The position numbers and the translations under genes are program-made. From Acidimicrobiales bacterium (GTDB lineage Bacteria > Actinomycetota > Acidimicrobiia > Acidimicrobiales > Aldehydirespiratoraceae), in NCBI GenBank assembly GCA_022425325.1, contig JAKMFW010000100.1:91056-155055 (forward strand): 64,000 nt of DNA, in the 5' to 3' direction. The notes beneath the pieces are model-generated. The model saw only the letters and a program-made list of their open reading frames with translations. It did not search any database and was not told the DNA's origin. Positions 7,996 through 17,910 of this stretch are shown here, in pieces; position 1 is the first letter of the stretch; each line of letters opens with the position of its first letter.

Positions 7996-8919
7996 TCAGG
8001 CTCCTGCCCGGCGGCCGGGGTTCAGTCGTCCGGAGGGATCAAACAGTCGCTTTGTGCGCTCGGCGATCTGGGCGGCAACGGGGTCGGGTTCGGCGGGCTG
8101 GGGTGGTTCCTCGGCCCAGACCGTTCCGACGCCGATGCTCGCAATGAATGCCCCGTCGGTCATCGTGTCGACGTGCGCCGCCCCCTGAGGGGAAAGAAAC
8201 CAACGGTGAGGTGGCAACTCGGGCGGGCCGTCGACATCGGCGATGTCGGCGAGCGTCGCCAGCTTGTCGACCTCGGCGTCGACATCCACCTCGTGTCCCT
8301 CGACGAGCGCCCAGCTACTGGTGCCATCCCACAGCACGGCTCCAGGTCGCAGGAGTGCATCCCGGATGTCACGGGGGTCGACCCGCTCGGCCCGGATCCA
8401 GCGTTGAACGGGCGGAAGCGGATTGGTGCGCAACACGACCTCGGCGATGAGCCCGAGCGTGCCGAGTGAGCCGACGATGAGCTTGGGGAGGTTGAAGCCG
8501 CTGACGTTCTTCACGACCGGACCACCGCCGGTGACGATCTCGCCTTCGGCCGACACGTACCGGACCTGCAACACGGCGTCGCGTGCCGACCCGCGACCGA
8601 GGCGGTCGAGTCGGTTCTCTCCGACAGCGACTGCTCCGCCCACGGTGCCGCCCCGGTCGGGCAGTGCTGAGGTCTGGCCGGCAGCGGCGAGTGTTTCGTG
8701 GAGTTCGGCGACGGTCGTGCCGGCGCGGACGGTGACCACCATCTCCGAGGGCTGGTAGTCGACGATGCCAGTGGGAGCCTCGACGAGCCGGGCCAATTCG
8801 TCGAGTGGACCGCCGAGATGCCAACGGGTGCGGTTGCCCTCCACGGCGATGGGGTCCTCGGCGCCGACCTGCGCAGCGAAGTCGTGCAGAGCCCGGTCGG
8901 TGGAGGTGAGCGTGCTCAT
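7996..8919 (-). CDS. glcE: Glycolate oxidase FAD-binding subunit
   Basis: 307 residues. An FAD-binding type 4 domain is visible (PDRGGTVGGAVAVGENR, then GGGPVVKNVSGFNLPKL and GSLGTLGLIAEV). The start at 8919 forms an ATGA overlap with the stop of glcD, indicating translational coupling. It is shorter than GlcD and lacks a full C-terminal cap, as is normal for GlcE. Works with GlcD and GlcF to oxidise glycolate to glyoxylate. Confidence 0.87.
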   Translation of the reverse strand: MSTLTSTDRALHDFAAQVGAEDPIAVEGNRTRWHLGGPLDELARLVEAPTGIVDYQPSEMVVTVRAGTTVAELHETLAAAGQTSALPDRGGTVGGAVAVGENRLDRLGRGSARDAVLQVRYVSAEGEIVTGGGPVVKNVSGFNLPKLIVGSLGTLGLIAEVVLRTNPLPPVQRWIRAERVDPRDIRDALLRPGAVLWDGTSSWALVEGHEVDVDAEVDKLATLADIADVDGPPELPPHRWFLSPQGAAHVDTMTDGAFIASIGVGTVWAEEPPQPAEPDPVAAQIAERTKRLFDPSGRLNPGRRAGA

Positions 8920-10376
8920 CCCCACACTCCGGTGGGCATCTCGCGCAGCGCCTGGATGTCGGCGCAACTGTGTCCCATCGGCAAGACCTTGCCGGGGTTC
9001 GCTCGGCAGGCAGGGTCGAAGGCCTGGCGAAGACGGTTCTGGTGGTCGAGATCGGCCGGGGAGAAGAGTTCGTCCATATAGGCCTGCTTCTCGACACCGA
9101 TGCCGTGTTCGCCCGACAGCACGCCACCCGCCGCAAGCGACGCTCGGAGGATCTCCGCACCGGCGGCGTGGACCCGTTCGAGGGTGCCTTGTTCGCGGGC
9201 GTCGAAGACGAGGAGGGGATGCAGGTTCCCGTCGCCTGCGTGAAAGACATTCATCACGGTGACCTCGTGGCGATCGGTGATCTCGTAGATCTGTTCGAGG
9301 ATGTCGGCGAGTCGGGCCCGGGGAACGACGGTGTCGTGCAGGTAGTAGTCGGGCGCGATCTGGGCGACGGCGCCGAAAGCGGTCTTGCGGCCCTTCCAGA
9401 GTGCAGCTCGCTCCTTCTCGGAGCCGGCGAGCCGCACGTCGGTGGCGGAATTGGCTCGACCGAGTTCCTCGATACGGGCGGCGTCGATTTCGACCCCACC
9501 ATCGAGTCCTTCGACTTCGGCGAGCAGCACGGCGGCGGCATCGGTGGGGTAACCGGCAGCGACATAGTTCTCGACCGCAACGGTCATGCGCTGATCCATC
9601 ACCTCGAGCGCGGCGGGCACGACACCGGCGGCGATGATGTCGCTGACAGTCTGCGCAGCGTCGCGGACCGTTGCGAACGACAGCAGCAGGGTGCGCACGG
9701 CCGGGGCGTTGGGTGTGATCCGGACCCCGATCTTGGTGGCGATCCCAAGCGTGCCCTCGCTGCCGACGAATGCGCCGCGAAGGTCGAGTCCGGGGGTCTC
9801 GTCCTCGGCGCCGCCGAGCACGGCGACCTGCCCGTCGGGCAGTACGACTTCCAGCGACACGACGTGGGCATCGGTGACGCCGTAGGCGAGGCAGTGGGGG
9901 CCTCCGGAATTGTTGGCGACATTGCCGCCGAGCGTGCAGACCTGTTGGCTCGACGGGTCAGGGGCGAAGTGGAATCCCTTGGGCCGAAGCTTCTTCGAGA
10001 GGTCGAGATTGATGACGCCGGGTTGCACCCAGGCGATGCGGTTGTCGGTGTCGACCGACAGCACCTTGTTCATCCGGCCGGTCGATACGACGACGGGCCG
10101 CCCCAGTGGGATCGCGCCGCCGGCGAGTCCGGTGCCGGCGCCACGGGGGACCACGGCCGAACCGTGCTGCTCGGCGATTCGCATGATCGCCTGGACCTCC
10201 TCGGTGGTCTCCGGGAAGCACACCGGGCCGGCGATGCCGCCGTCGAACACGGAGGCGTCATGCGCTGCGAGTGACCGTTGGGCGCCGTCGGCGCGGACTC
10301 GATCGGCATCGAGTGCGGCGGTGAGGTCGGCGACGAGCGGATCGATCGGTTCGCGCGTCGAGCGGAACAACGGCAT
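8916..10376 (-). CDS. glcD: Glycolate oxidase catalytic FAD subunit
   Basis: 486 residues, full length for GlcD/D-lactate dehydrogenase-like flavoproteins. The FAD-binding segments VVPRGAGTGLAGGAIPLG and TLGGNVANNSGGPHCLAYG are present near residues 80 and 155, and the C-terminal motif HAGDGNLHPLL plus GEHGIGVEKQ mark the catalytic domain. With glcE and glcF adjacent, glycolate is a better substrate guess than D-lactate. The gene begins five bases after the stop of the 2-hydroxy-acid oxidase gene. Confidence 0.88.
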   Translation of the reverse strand: MPLFRSTREPIDPLVADLTAALDADRVRADGAQRSLAAHDASVFDGGIAGPVCFPETTEEVQAIMRIAEQHGSAVVPRGAGTGLAGGAIPLGRPVVVSTGRMNKVLSVDTDNRIAWVQPGVINLDLSKKLRPKGFHFAPDPSSQQVCTLGGNVANNSGGPHCLAYGVTDAHVVSLEVVLPDGQVAVLGGAEDETPGLDLRGAFVGSEGTLGIATKIGVRITPNAPAVRTLLLSFATVRDAAQTVSDIIAAGVVPAALEVMDQRMTVAVENYVAAGYPTDAAAVLLAEVEGLDGGVEIDAARIEELGRANSATDVRLAGSEKERAALWKGRKTAFGAVAQIAPDYYLHDTVVPRARLADILEQIYEITDRHEVTVMNVFHAGDGNLHPLLVFDAREQGTLERVHAAGAEILRASLAAGGVLSGEHGIGVEKQAYMDELFSPADLDHQNRLRQAFDPACRANPGKVLPMGHSCADIQALREMPTGVWG

Positions 10377-10381
10377 CAGGG

Positions 10382-11614
10382 TCAGTCTGTCCGATTTCGG
10401 GGCGGCGACACCACGTCCGGGGTGATCTCGCTGACCGAGCGCAGCCCGTTGAGCGCCATCGCGCGTCGGAACTCGTCGTGCAGGAATCCGAAGGCGAGTT
10501 CGACCCCTCGTTCGCCTGCGGCTCCGAGGCCGAAGAAGTGCGCCCGCCCGCCCATGGTGGCGTCGGCGCCGAGTGCGAGTGCCTTCACGATGTCGGCACC
10601 CCGTCGGATGCCGCCGTCGCAGATGATCTCGCACGCGTCACCGATCGCGTCGCGAACGGGCGCGATGAGTTCGATCGGCGGTGGGGAACCCTCGAGTTGT
10701 CGGCCACCGTGGTTCGAGATCGCGATTGCTTCGATGCCGAGATCGGCGGCGATGCGGGCGTCGGCCACGGACTGCACGCCCTTGACCACGATCGGGCCGT
10801 TCCAGATCGATCGGAACCACTCGATGTCGTCCCAACTGAGTGACGGGTCGAGCTGCTCGTTGGCATAGGCGGCGAGGTTGATCGCGTCGGTGCCGTCGCG
10901 TTTGCCGGAGCCCTCGGACGCCGCGACGTTGGCGAAGCGGATGGGACCACCCGTCAGGAAGTCCCAGGTCCAGCTCGGGTGGCGGATCCCGTCGACGATC
11001 GTGTCGAGCCCGATCTTCGGGGGTAGCTCGAACCCGCGCCGTACGTCACGCTCGCGACGCCCGAACGTGGCGAGGTCGACGGTCGGCACGATCGTGTCGA
11101 AGCCAGCGGCTCCTGCCCGCCGCACCATCTCCTCGACGAGCCCGCGGTCCTTCCAGACATAGACCTGGAACCAGTTGCGGCCCGGATTGACCGCTGCGAT
11201 CTCTTCGATCGATCGGGTCGAGAGGGTCGAGAGGGTGAAGGGAATCCCGGCGCGCCCGGCGGCTCGAGCGACGGCGAGTTCCCCCTCGCTGTGAGCGATG
11301 CGGGTGAAGCCGGTGGGGGCGGCGATGAACGGGAACGCCATCGGCTCACCAAGCAGCGTGGTGGTCGTGTCGATCTCGGAGACGTCGCGCAGCACCCGGG
11401 GCTTGAACTCGATGTCGGCGAACGCCGTCATCGAACGAGCGAGGCTGCGCTCGTCCTCGGCGGCGCCGTCGATGTAATCGAACACCCCACTCGGCAGGCG
11501 GCGCTTGGCGATCGCCCGCAGGTCCATGACGTTCGCCGCTCGATCGAGTTGTCGAGTCGCACGACTGAACCGGAAGCGCCGGAACCGAACTGCAGAGCGC
11601 AGGGTCTCGAACAT
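10382..11614 (-). CDS. FMN-dependent L-lactate dehydrogenase / 2-hydroxy-acid oxidase family
   Basis: 410 residues of the LldD/glycolate oxidase TIM-barrel family. Visible hallmarks are FIAAPTGFTRIAH, the catalytic SNHGGRQLEGSP near residue 300 and DGGIRRGADIVKALALGA. It is first in the glc operon, so it may oxidise L-lactate or another 2-hydroxy acid alongside glycolate. MftD of mycofactocin clusters is a paralogue, but no mycofactocin gene is present here. Start at 11614 gives MFETL; an upstream alternative exists at 11647. Confidence 0.85.
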   Translation of the reverse strand: MFETLRSAVRFRRFRFSRATRQLDRAANVMDLRAIAKRRLPSGVFDYIDGAAEDERSLARSMTAFADIEFKPRVLRDVSEIDTTTTLLGEPMAFPFIAAPTGFTRIAHSEGELAVARAAGRAGIPFTLSTLSTRSIEEIAAVNPGRNWFQVYVWKDRGLVEEMVRRAGAAGFDTIVPTVDLATFGRRERDVRRGFELPPKIGLDTIVDGIRHPSWTWDFLTGGPIRFANVAASEGSGKRDGTDAINLAAYANEQLDPSLSWDDIEWFRSIWNGPIVVKGVQSVADARIAADLGIEAIAISNHGGRQLEGSPPPIELIAPVRDAIGDACEIICDGGIRRGADIVKALALGADATMGGRAHFFGLGAAGERGVELAFGFLHDEFRRAMALNGLRSVSEITPDVVSPPRNRTD

Positions 11615-11654
11615 GGGAGGCGAGTGTAGGTCCCGCCCGCAGGCCACTCGACGG

Positions 11655-12584
11655 TCAGCGGCCGCGATAGCCCGGTACCTCGATCAGCGGGGGCCGTTCG
11701 TCGACCCGCACCTCGACCGGCGCAGCGTCGGGGCGCATCAGCACCCGGCCGAGGGTGGCCCTGTCGGCCCCGGCTCGAAGGAGTGCGGCGTGGAGAACTT
11801 CCATCGCCTGAGAGGACAGCGCGCTCAGTGGCTGATGGCGGTGTTCGCGAACGCCGAGGTCGACCTGGGCGATGCGATCGACACCCCAGCGGTGAGCGAT
11901 ATCGATCAAGAGTCCGGTCTCGACGCCGTAGCCCTGTGGGAAGGGGAGTTGTTCGAGGATCGAGCGGCGGCTCGCGTACTCGCCGCCCAGCGGCTGTTCG
12001 ATCACGCCGAGTTCAGGGAAGAACGTGGCGAGCGCGGGACGAGCCATCAGTTCGGTCGTCCGCCCACCGCCGACGCCTCCGACGGAAGGCCGCTCGTAGA
12101 AACCCTTGACGAGGGTGACCTCGGGGTCGGTGAGCAGTGGGCCGAGCAGGCCGATGACGTAGTCGGGCGTGAAGCTACGCAGGTCGGCGTCGATCCAGAC
12201 GATCACATCACCGGCACTGGCGGCGACGCTCGCCCACAGCACATTGCCCTTGCCGGTGGCGGTACCGGTCTCGGGGAGCACGTCGGGGACCGAGACGACT
12301 CGTGCTCCGGCGGCGGTTGCGATCTCGGCCGTCGCGTCCGTGCTGCGATCGTCCATCACCAAGATCTCGTCGACGAGGCCACGGTGCCGAAGGGTCGAGA
12401 TCGTCTGCACGATCGGCCCCACGGTCTCGGCCTCGTCACGTGCTGGCACGCAGACCGAAACGGTGGTGGTGCCTTTACGTTCGCAGAGATGCGTCAGGTC
12501 GAACTCGCCAGCCTCGAAGCGCCGGAGCCGGTCGAGGGCGACAAGATCGACGGCATCGACGGGCGAGAGGGCGTGATCGGTCAC
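11655..12584 (-). CDS. gpgS: Glucosyl-3-phosphoglycerate synthase
   Basis: 309 residues, GT81-like family A glycosyltransferase. The nucleotide-sugar site is seen in VCVPARDEAETVG, the metal motif in WIDADLRSF and a conserved GKGNVLW. LVKGFYERP matches the GpgS signature. The enzyme transfers glucose from a nucleotide sugar to 3-phosphoglycerate, the first step to glucosylglycerate and the 6-O-methylglucose polysaccharides of actinobacteria, or a compatible solute. GTG start. No gpgP phosphatase gene is adjacent. Confidence 0.8.
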   Translation of the reverse strand: MTDHALSPVDAVDLVALDRLRRFEAGEFDLTHLCERKGTTTVSVCVPARDEAETVGPIVQTISTLRHRGLVDEILVMDDRSTDATAEIATAAGARVVSVPDVLPETGTATGKGNVLWASVAASAGDVIVWIDADLRSFTPDYVIGLLGPLLTDPEVTLVKGFYERPSVGGVGGGRTTELMARPALATFFPELGVIEQPLGGEYASRRSILEQLPFPQGYGVETGLLIDIAHRWGVDRIAQVDLGVREHRHQPLSALSSQAMEVLHAALLRAGADRATLGRVLMRPDAAPVEVRVDERPPLIEVPGYRGR

Positions 12585-12683
12585 GGTGGGTCTACGTTCG
12601 GAATCGGCTCAACCGATGCGGATTCCGAGACGTTCGCGTCGATCCCTCCCCGGCGCCCGCTGCCCGTTGGCGACATTTGGGGT

Positions 12684-13118
12684 TCAGAGGTCGAAGGTGA
12701 GGTGATCGGAGAGATCCCCGATCAGGTCGGCGAAGTAGCGACGCTTGACCAGGCGCCACGTACCGTCGATGCGGCGCAGGGTGTCGTGGTAGCGCCCGGC
12801 GATGATCGCCTGCATCGGCAGCGTCTCGGTCTGCTGGAAGACGGTGTACATCGAACGAATCGTCGCCTCGTCGTCGTTGACGGCGACGATTGGGTTGGTG
12901 GTGACGTGTTTGGTCCGCCAGGTGCCATCGGGGTGGATCTTCACGATCGAACGGAAATGGGTGACCGCTGCCGCACCGCCCTCGGCGAGCACCGAGCCGC
13001 TCGCCCCGTCGACGAGCGCTGCGTGTTCGAGCAGCGACTCGAGGGTGTCGTAGGCCGCGGCGTCCATCGCTTCGGCGATCTCGAAGAGCACGTTGGTGCA
13101 TGCCGCGACGTCGTCCAT
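12684..13118 (-). CDS. SnoaL-like / NTF2-fold protein
   Basis: 144 residues with the length and pattern of the SnoaL_4 cone-shaped alpha-beta barrel (MDAAAYDTLESLLEHAALVDG, then GRYHDTLRRIDGTWRLVKRRYFADL). Members include polyketide cyclases, dehydratases and many uncharacterised proteins. A second member of the same fold is at 31378-31803. Substrate unknown. Confidence 0.65.
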   Translation of the reverse strand: MDDVAACTNVLFEIAEAMDAAAYDTLESLLEHAALVDGASGSVLAEGGAAAVTHFRSIVKIHPDGTWRTKHVTTNPIVAVNDDEATIRSMYTVFQQTETLPMQAIIAGRYHDTLRRIDGTWRLVKRRYFADLIGDLSDHLTFDL

Positions 13119-13130
13119 CGGCAGGCACCG

Positions 13131-13136
13131 TACCCT
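13131..13136 (+). promoter_or_regulatory. -10 box TACCCT, leaderless YihY gene
   Basis: TACCCT ends seven bases before the GTG at 13144, too close for a ribosome site and consistent with transcription starting at the start codon. Confidence 0.5.
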
Positions 13137-13143
13137 TTGGGCC

Positions 13144-14103
13144 GTGGGCCGAGCGAGTGCGCAGCGTCGGGTCGGCGAGATCGCCGGGCGGGTAGGGCGA
13201 TGGTCGTACCGGTTCGTGCGCGACATCATCGACGAGTGGTCGAAGGACCGCGTCGGTGGCCTCGCCGCCGAGATCGCGTTCTTCGCCCTGCTCGGTTTCT
13301 TCCCGGCGTTGATCGTGCTGGCCGCCGCACTTGGCTCGGCCGACGGGATGCTCGGCACGGCTGCTGCCACCGACATCGAGACCTGGCTGGTCGAGCAGGT
13401 CACGACTGTGCTCGGCGGCGACAACAACGTTGAGGGTGTCGTGCGCGACCTGTTCGCATCCGACAACGGCAGTGCGTTCACGGTCGGTGCGGCGCTCGCT
13501 GCGTACGCGGCGTCACGTGGTTTCACCGCCGTCGTCCGGGCACTCGATGTCGCCTACGACCACGAACAGCAGCGGAACTGGCTGTCGACTCGGATCGTCG
13601 GGATCGGATTGACCGTGATGACGATCGTGGTCGCCGCCATCGTGCTCATGCTGATCGTCGTGGGTCCGCTCTTCGGCGAAGGCGCCGAGCTCGCCGAGCG
13701 GCTCGGTGCCGACGGGTGGTTCACCGTGCTGTGGACGTGGTTCAGCTGGCCGGTCGTCTTCCTCGTGCTGATCGGCTGGGCCGCCTCGCTATACAACATT
13801 GCGCCGAACCATCGGTCGCCGTGGAAGTACGAGCTTCCGGGTGCGCTGCTGGCATCGGTGTGGTGGACCGTCGTGTCGCTCGGCTTCGGCACCTATCTCG
13901 GGCTTGCGTCGAGTGGCGCAAACGCCATCTTCGGCTTCCTCGGCGGCGCCCTGAGCCTGCTGTTCTGGCTCTACCTGATGGCCATGGGCCTGCTGCTCGG
14001 CGCAGAGGTCAACTCGATCATCGCGACCCGTCGCGGCGTGATCCTCGAGGCGGTGCCGCGGGAACGGCTCGATCGTTGGCTGAAACGGGCACTGCGCCGA
14101 TAG
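13144..14103 (+). CDS. YihY/BrkB family inner membrane protein
   Basis: 319 residues with about six hydrophobic segments (for example IAFFALLGFFPALIVLAAAL, VVFLVLIGWAASLYNIAP, LSLLFWLYLMAMGLLLGAEV). The motif EIAFFALLGFFPALI is typical of the UPF0761/YihY family, once called ribonuclease BN; the biochemical role is unsettled. The GTG at 13144 is chosen from the upstream -10 box. The earlier frame start at 13093 would overlap the divergent SnoaL-like gene. Confidence 0.8.
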   Translation: MGRASAQRRVGEIAGRVGRWSYRFVRDIIDEWSKDRVGGLAAEIAFFALLGFFPALIVLAAALGSADGMLGTAAATDIETWLVEQVTTVLGGDNNVEGVVRDLFASDNGSAFTVGAALAAYAASRGFTAVVRALDVAYDHEQQRNWLSTRIVGIGLTVMTIVVAAIVLMLIVVGPLFGEGAELAERLGADGWFTVLWTWFSWPVVFLVLIGWAASLYNIAPNHRSPWKYELPGALLASVWWTVVSLGFGTYLGLASSGANAIFGFLGGALSLLFWLYLMAMGLLLGAEVNSIIATRRGVILEAVPRERLDRWLKRALRR

Positions 14104-14139
14104 CCCGGCGGGGCAGGTGAGCCACTAGCCTTTGCGGCC

Positions 14140-15921
14140 ATGAGCGACTTCCGGAGCCCCATCGAGGACATCACGTTCACCCTTCGGCACGTGGCCGATC
14201 TCGACGCCCTCGCCAAACTCGAGGGGTACGAGCATGCCGACCCGGATCTCATCGACGGTCTCGTTGCTGAGGCGGGTCGTTTCTTCGACGAGGTGGTGGC
14301 GCCGACCAATCGCGACGGCGACACGGTCGGCACCAAGCTCAATGAGGACGGCAGCATCACCACCGCCCCCGGTTTCCCCGAGGCCTACGGCAAGCTCGTT
14401 GAGTCTGGCTGGAACGGCATCGGGTTCCCTGAGGCCTATGGCGGCGGCGGGTTTCCGCAGTTGCTCTCCACAGCTGTGCAGGAGATGACCACGACGGCCA
14501 ACATGGCGTTTGCGCTGGGCCCGCTGCTGAGTCAGGGCGCCATCGAGGCGATCATGCATCACGGCGACGAGAGCCAGAAGGAGATCTACCTCCAGAAGCT
14601 CGTCAGCGGTGAATGGACCGGCACGATGAACCTCACCGAGCCCCACGCCGGGTCCGACGTGGGCGCGCTCACCTCCAAGGCCGAACCGGCCGACGACGGC
14701 ACCTGGCGCATCTTCGGTCAGAAGATCTACATCACCTGGGGTGAGCATGATGTCGCCGACAACATCGTGCACCTGGTGCTCGCCCGGTCCCCCGGTTCAC
14801 CTCCCGGGACGAAGGGCATCAGCCTCTTCATCGTCCCGAAGTTCCTCGTCAACGACGACGGCACGCTCGGTGAGCGCAACGACCTCACGTGCGTGAGCAT
14901 CGAGCACAAGCTCGGCATTCATGGCAGTCCGACGTGTGTCATGCAGTACGGCGACAACGGCGGCGCAGTCGGTTACCTCCTCGGCGAGGAGCATCAAGGC
15001 ATGCGCTGCATGTTCACGATGATGAACAACGCCCGTCTCGGTGTGGGTGTCGAGGGCGTCGGCATCGCCGAGCGCGCCTACCAGCAGGCGCTCGGCTACG
15101 CCCATGAGCGCACCCAGGGCCGCGCCATCGGTGCGGCGCCCGGTACCGAGTCGCCGATCATCGACCATCCCGACGTCCAGCGCATGCTGCTCGACATGAA
15201 GTCGACGATCGCCGCGATGCGGGGCCTGACCTACCGCAACGCTGAGGCGCTCGACCATGCCCACCACGGTGCCGACGAGGACGCGCGCACCAAGGGCGAT
15301 GAGCGGGCCGCCTTGCTCACCCCGCTGTCGAAGAGCTGGTGCACCGACATGGGTGTCGAGCTCGCCTCCATCGGTGTGCAGATCCACGGTGGCATGGGCT
15401 TCGTCGAGGAGACCGGCGCTGCGCAGCATTTCCGCGACGCCCGTATCGCCCCGATCTACGAGGGCACCAACGGCATTCAGGCGATCGATCTCGCTGGTCG
15501 CAAGCTCGGGATGCGGCAGGGCGGTGTCGTCCGTGACCACCTCACCGAGATCGGTGCCACCATCGCCTCCCTCGAGGGTGTCGAGGGGCTCGAGGCGGTG
15601 CGGGAGCAGTTGTCGCTCGCGCTCGACGCGCTCCGTTCGGCGACCGAGTATCTCCTCGAGGTCTCAGGCTCGAACCCGTCCGACATGCTTGCCGGCGCAA
15701 TGGCGTACCTCAACATGATGGCCATCACCACGGGCGGTCAGATCCTGGCCGACGCGGCACTTTCCGCTCGTTCACTCGGCGCCGAGGAAGCCGAGGACCG
15801 CGCCGTCATGGCCCGCTTCTTCGCCGCCAACCGGCTCGCTGGCGTTCCCGGTCTGTTGCCGGCCGTCACCGCCGGCGCCGGCGATCTCAGCGCCGCTCGC
15901 GGTCGTCTGCTGTCGACCTGA
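14140..15921 (+). CDS. Acyl-CoA dehydrogenase (long form)
   Basis: 593 residues, longer than the roughly 380 of short- and medium-chain enzymes, fitting the group with an extra C-terminal domain. FAD and substrate motifs are visible: [12 protein letters not shown] (residues about 170), [13 protein letters not shown] and [16 protein letters not shown] in the catalytic-base region. It catalyses the first oxidation of fatty-acyl-CoA in beta-oxidation. TAGCCT lies eight bases before the ATG. Chain-length preference cannot be told. Confidence 0.88.
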   Translation: MSDFRSPIEDITFTLRHVADLDALAKLEGYEHADPDLIDGLVAEAGRFFDEVVAPTNRDGDTVGTKLNEDGSITTAPGFPEAYGKLVESGWNGIGFPEAYGGGGFPQLLSTAVQEMTTTANMAFALGPLLSQGAIEAIMHHGDESQKEIYLQKLVSGEWTGTMNLTEPHAGSDVGALTSKAEPADDGTWRIFGQKIYITWGEHDVADNIVHLVLARSPGSPPGTKGISLFIVPKFLVNDDGTLGERNDLTCVSIEHKLGIHGSPTCVMQYGDNGGAVGYLLGEEHQGMRCMFTMMNNARLGVGVEGVGIAERAYQQALGYAHERTQGRAIGAAPGTESPIIDHPDVQRMLLDMKSTIAAMRGLTYRNAEALDHAHHGADEDARTKGDERAALLTPLSKSWCTDMGVELASIGVQIHGGMGFVEETGAAQHFRDARIAPIYEGTNGIQAIDLAGRKLGMRQGGVVRDHLTEIGATIASLEGVEGLEAVREQLSLALDALRSATEYLLEVSGSNPSDMLAGAMAYLNMMAITTGGQILADAALSARSLGAEEAEDRAVMARFFAANRLAGVPGLLPAVTAGAGDLSAARGRLLST

Positions 15922-15989
15922 CCCGGCGGTTGCGTCCTCAGCCGGGCGCGCCGTTGGAATCCCTCGGCGACGCATAGGGTTGTCTCCGC

Positions 15990-16826
15990 ATGCTCGCTTC
16001 GATCCCCAGCCCGTCCGAGAGCGTCATCGAGCTCGGACCGCTCACCCTTCGGGCCTATGGCGTGATGATCGCCTTCGGTGTGGTGGCCGCCGTCCTGCTC
16101 TCACAGCGGCGGTGGGCGGCCCGCGGCGGCAATCCCGACGACATCTCGACCATCGCGCTCTGGGCGGTGCCCGCCGGGCTGCTCGGCGCTCGCGCCTACC
16201 ACGTCCTCACCGACTGGCGCTTCGACGAGGGTTGGGCGCAGCCGTTCAAGATCTGGGAAGGCGGCCTCGGCATCCCGGGCGGTATCGCTGCCGGCGTGCT
16301 CGTCGGTCTCTGGATGATCCGCCGCAATGGCTGGGACCAACCGACCTTGCTCGATGCGATCGTCCCCGGGCTTCCTCTGGCGCAGGCGATCGGACGCTGG
16401 GGCAACTACTTCAACCAGGAGCTCTTCGGTGGTCCGAGTGAACTTCCGTGGGCGGTCGAGATCGACCCTGATGTGGCGGCCTCGGCCGGTCACCGCGACG
16501 TCGAGACGTTCCACCCGACCTTCCTCTATGAATCGCTGTGGAATCTCGGGCTCACACTGTTTCTGGTGTGGGTCGATCGCACGGGCAAGCTGCGCCGCGG
16601 TGCGCTGCTCGCGGTCTACGTCGTCGGGTACCTAGTCGCCCGACTGTGGCTCGAGACGATTCGCGTCGATCCGGCAACCGAGGTCGGTGGCGTGCGCATC
16701 AATATCTGGATGAGCATCATCGGCACCGCGATTGCCGGCGGTTGGCTCCTCGTGCGGGGTCGTCGTCCCAAGGATGACTCGACCGATGGCATCGTCGGTG
16801 CCATAGACTCCGCCGACGGCGCGTAG
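15990..16826 (+). CDS. lgt: Prolipoprotein diacylglyceryl transferase
   Basis: 278 residues with seven or so membrane segments. The Lgt signature QAIGRWGNYFNQELFG is present near residues 132-147, followed by HPTFLYESLWN. The enzyme moves diacylglycerol from phosphatidylglycerol to the lipobox cysteine of lipoproteins; the rhodopsin-linked lipoprotein at 49351 would be a client. A TAGGGT box sits nine bases before the ATG. Confidence 0.93.
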   Translation: MLASIPSPSESVIELGPLTLRAYGVMIAFGVVAAVLLSQRRWAARGGNPDDISTIALWAVPAGLLGARAYHVLTDWRFDEGWAQPFKIWEGGLGIPGGIAAGVLVGLWMIRRNGWDQPTLLDAIVPGLPLAQAIGRWGNYFNQELFGGPSELPWAVEIDPDVAASAGHRDVETFHPTFLYESLWNLGLTLFLVWVDRTGKLRRGALLAVYVVGYLVARLWLETIRVDPATEVGGVRINIWMSIIGTAIAGGWLLVRGRRPKDDSTDGIVGAIDSADGA

Positions 16827-16859
16827 CCCGTCGAGCTGATCGGTCGGGCTCGGCTGATC

Positions 16860-16865
16860 TAGCGT
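16860..16865 (+). promoter_or_regulatory. -10 box TAGCGT, leaderless ureohydrolase gene
   Basis: TAGCGT followed by exactly six bases and the ATG at 16872; there is no purine-rich ribosome site. Confidence 0.5.
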
Positions 16866-16871
16866 GCAGTC

Positions 16872-17858
16872 ATGACCGAGCTCGACGACCAGCAGCGCTT
16901 GATGAACGGGATTTTTTGGTACGGGATCCCGACCCTGTTCCGATGCGAGCACGACGAGGATCCCGCCAACGCCGACATCGGTCTGGTCGGCGTCCCGCAC
17001 TCGACCGGCAACGGGACGACACAACGCGATCAGCACCTCGGACCCCGTGCGGTCCGCAATGTGTCGGCGATCGGCCGTCGGGTCCACAACCACTTCGGCA
17101 TCGACCCGTGGGAGATGGCGCGGGTACGTGACCTGGGCGACGTGCCGCTGAGCGAAGGCAACAACAACGAACGCTCGATCGAGATGATCACCGAGTACTA
17201 CGCCCGACTCGACGCCGCCGGCTGCCGGCCGGTGTCCATCGGCGGTGACCATTCGATCACCGGAGGCATTCTCCAAGCGCTCGGTGGCGGCAATCTGACC
17301 GGTGGTGAGAAGGCGTGCCTGCTGCACTTTGATGCGCATACCGACGCCTTCCACAACATCCCCCACTTCATGGGGGCGGTGAAGTCGGCAGCCCACTGGG
17401 CGAGTTATCTGGTGACCGAGGGTCACGTCGACCCCCAACACTCGGTGCAGGTGGGTATCCGTGGCAACACCCGAAGTCTGGAATGGCTCGACCCGTCCTA
17501 CGACCTCGGATACACGGTCATCAAGAAGACCGACTACGACTCCATGGGTGCCGAGCAGGTAATGGAGGTCATCGACGAAACGATTGGCGACCGCCCGCTC
17601 TACATCACGTTTGACCTCGACTGTCTCGATCCGATGGTCGCCCCCGGGGTGGCCAACATCGAGGCGGGCATCGAAGGGTTCGGCATCGATCAGGTGATGG
17701 AGCTCCTTCGTTGCGTCCGCGGCAAGAACGTCATCGGCGGTGATGTCGTGTGTCTCATGCCGACCGTCGACTCGCCGAACCAGATCACCAGCTATCGCTC
17801 GATGGCGATCATGTTCGAGATGATCAGCCTCATCGCCGATCGGCATCACCAGGCCTGA
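16872..17858 (+). CDS. Ureohydrolase (agmatinase/guanidinobutyrase/arginase family)
   Basis: 328 residues. The binuclear manganese site is complete: GGDHSITGG, HFDAHTDAF and FDLDCLDPMVAPG. The family hydrolyses guanidino compounds to urea and an amine. N-terminal length and VGVPHSTGNGTTQRDQ are closer to agmatinase-like proteins than arginase, but agmatine, guanidinobutyrate and others cannot be told apart from sequence. No polyamine genes are adjacent. Confidence 0.82.
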   Translation: MTELDDQQRLMNGIFWYGIPTLFRCEHDEDPANADIGLVGVPHSTGNGTTQRDQHLGPRAVRNVSAIGRRVHNHFGIDPWEMARVRDLGDVPLSEGNNNERSIEMITEYYARLDAAGCRPVSIGGDHSITGGILQALGGGNLTGGEKACLLHFDAHTDAFHNIPHFMGAVKSAAHWASYLVTEGHVDPQHSVQVGIRGNTRSLEWLDPSYDLGYTVIKKTDYDSMGAEQVMEVIDETIGDRPLYITFDLDCLDPMVAPGVANIEAGIEGFGIDQVMELLRCVRGKNVIGGDVVCLMPTVDSPNQITSYRSMAIMFEMISLIADRHHQA

Positions 17859-17910
17859 CGATCGACTGCCTTCGTCGATCCGGGGGTGGTTGTCGTGCTG
17901 CGGAGGGTGC

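Noticed and set aside
10382..11614. Mycofactocin MftD
   Set aside because: Same superfamily, but no mftA, mftB or mftC; the glc operon context fits a 2-hydroxy-acid oxidase.
16632..17849. 405-codon minus-strand open frame
   Set aside because: Antisense to the ureohydrolase and lgt genes; no motif.
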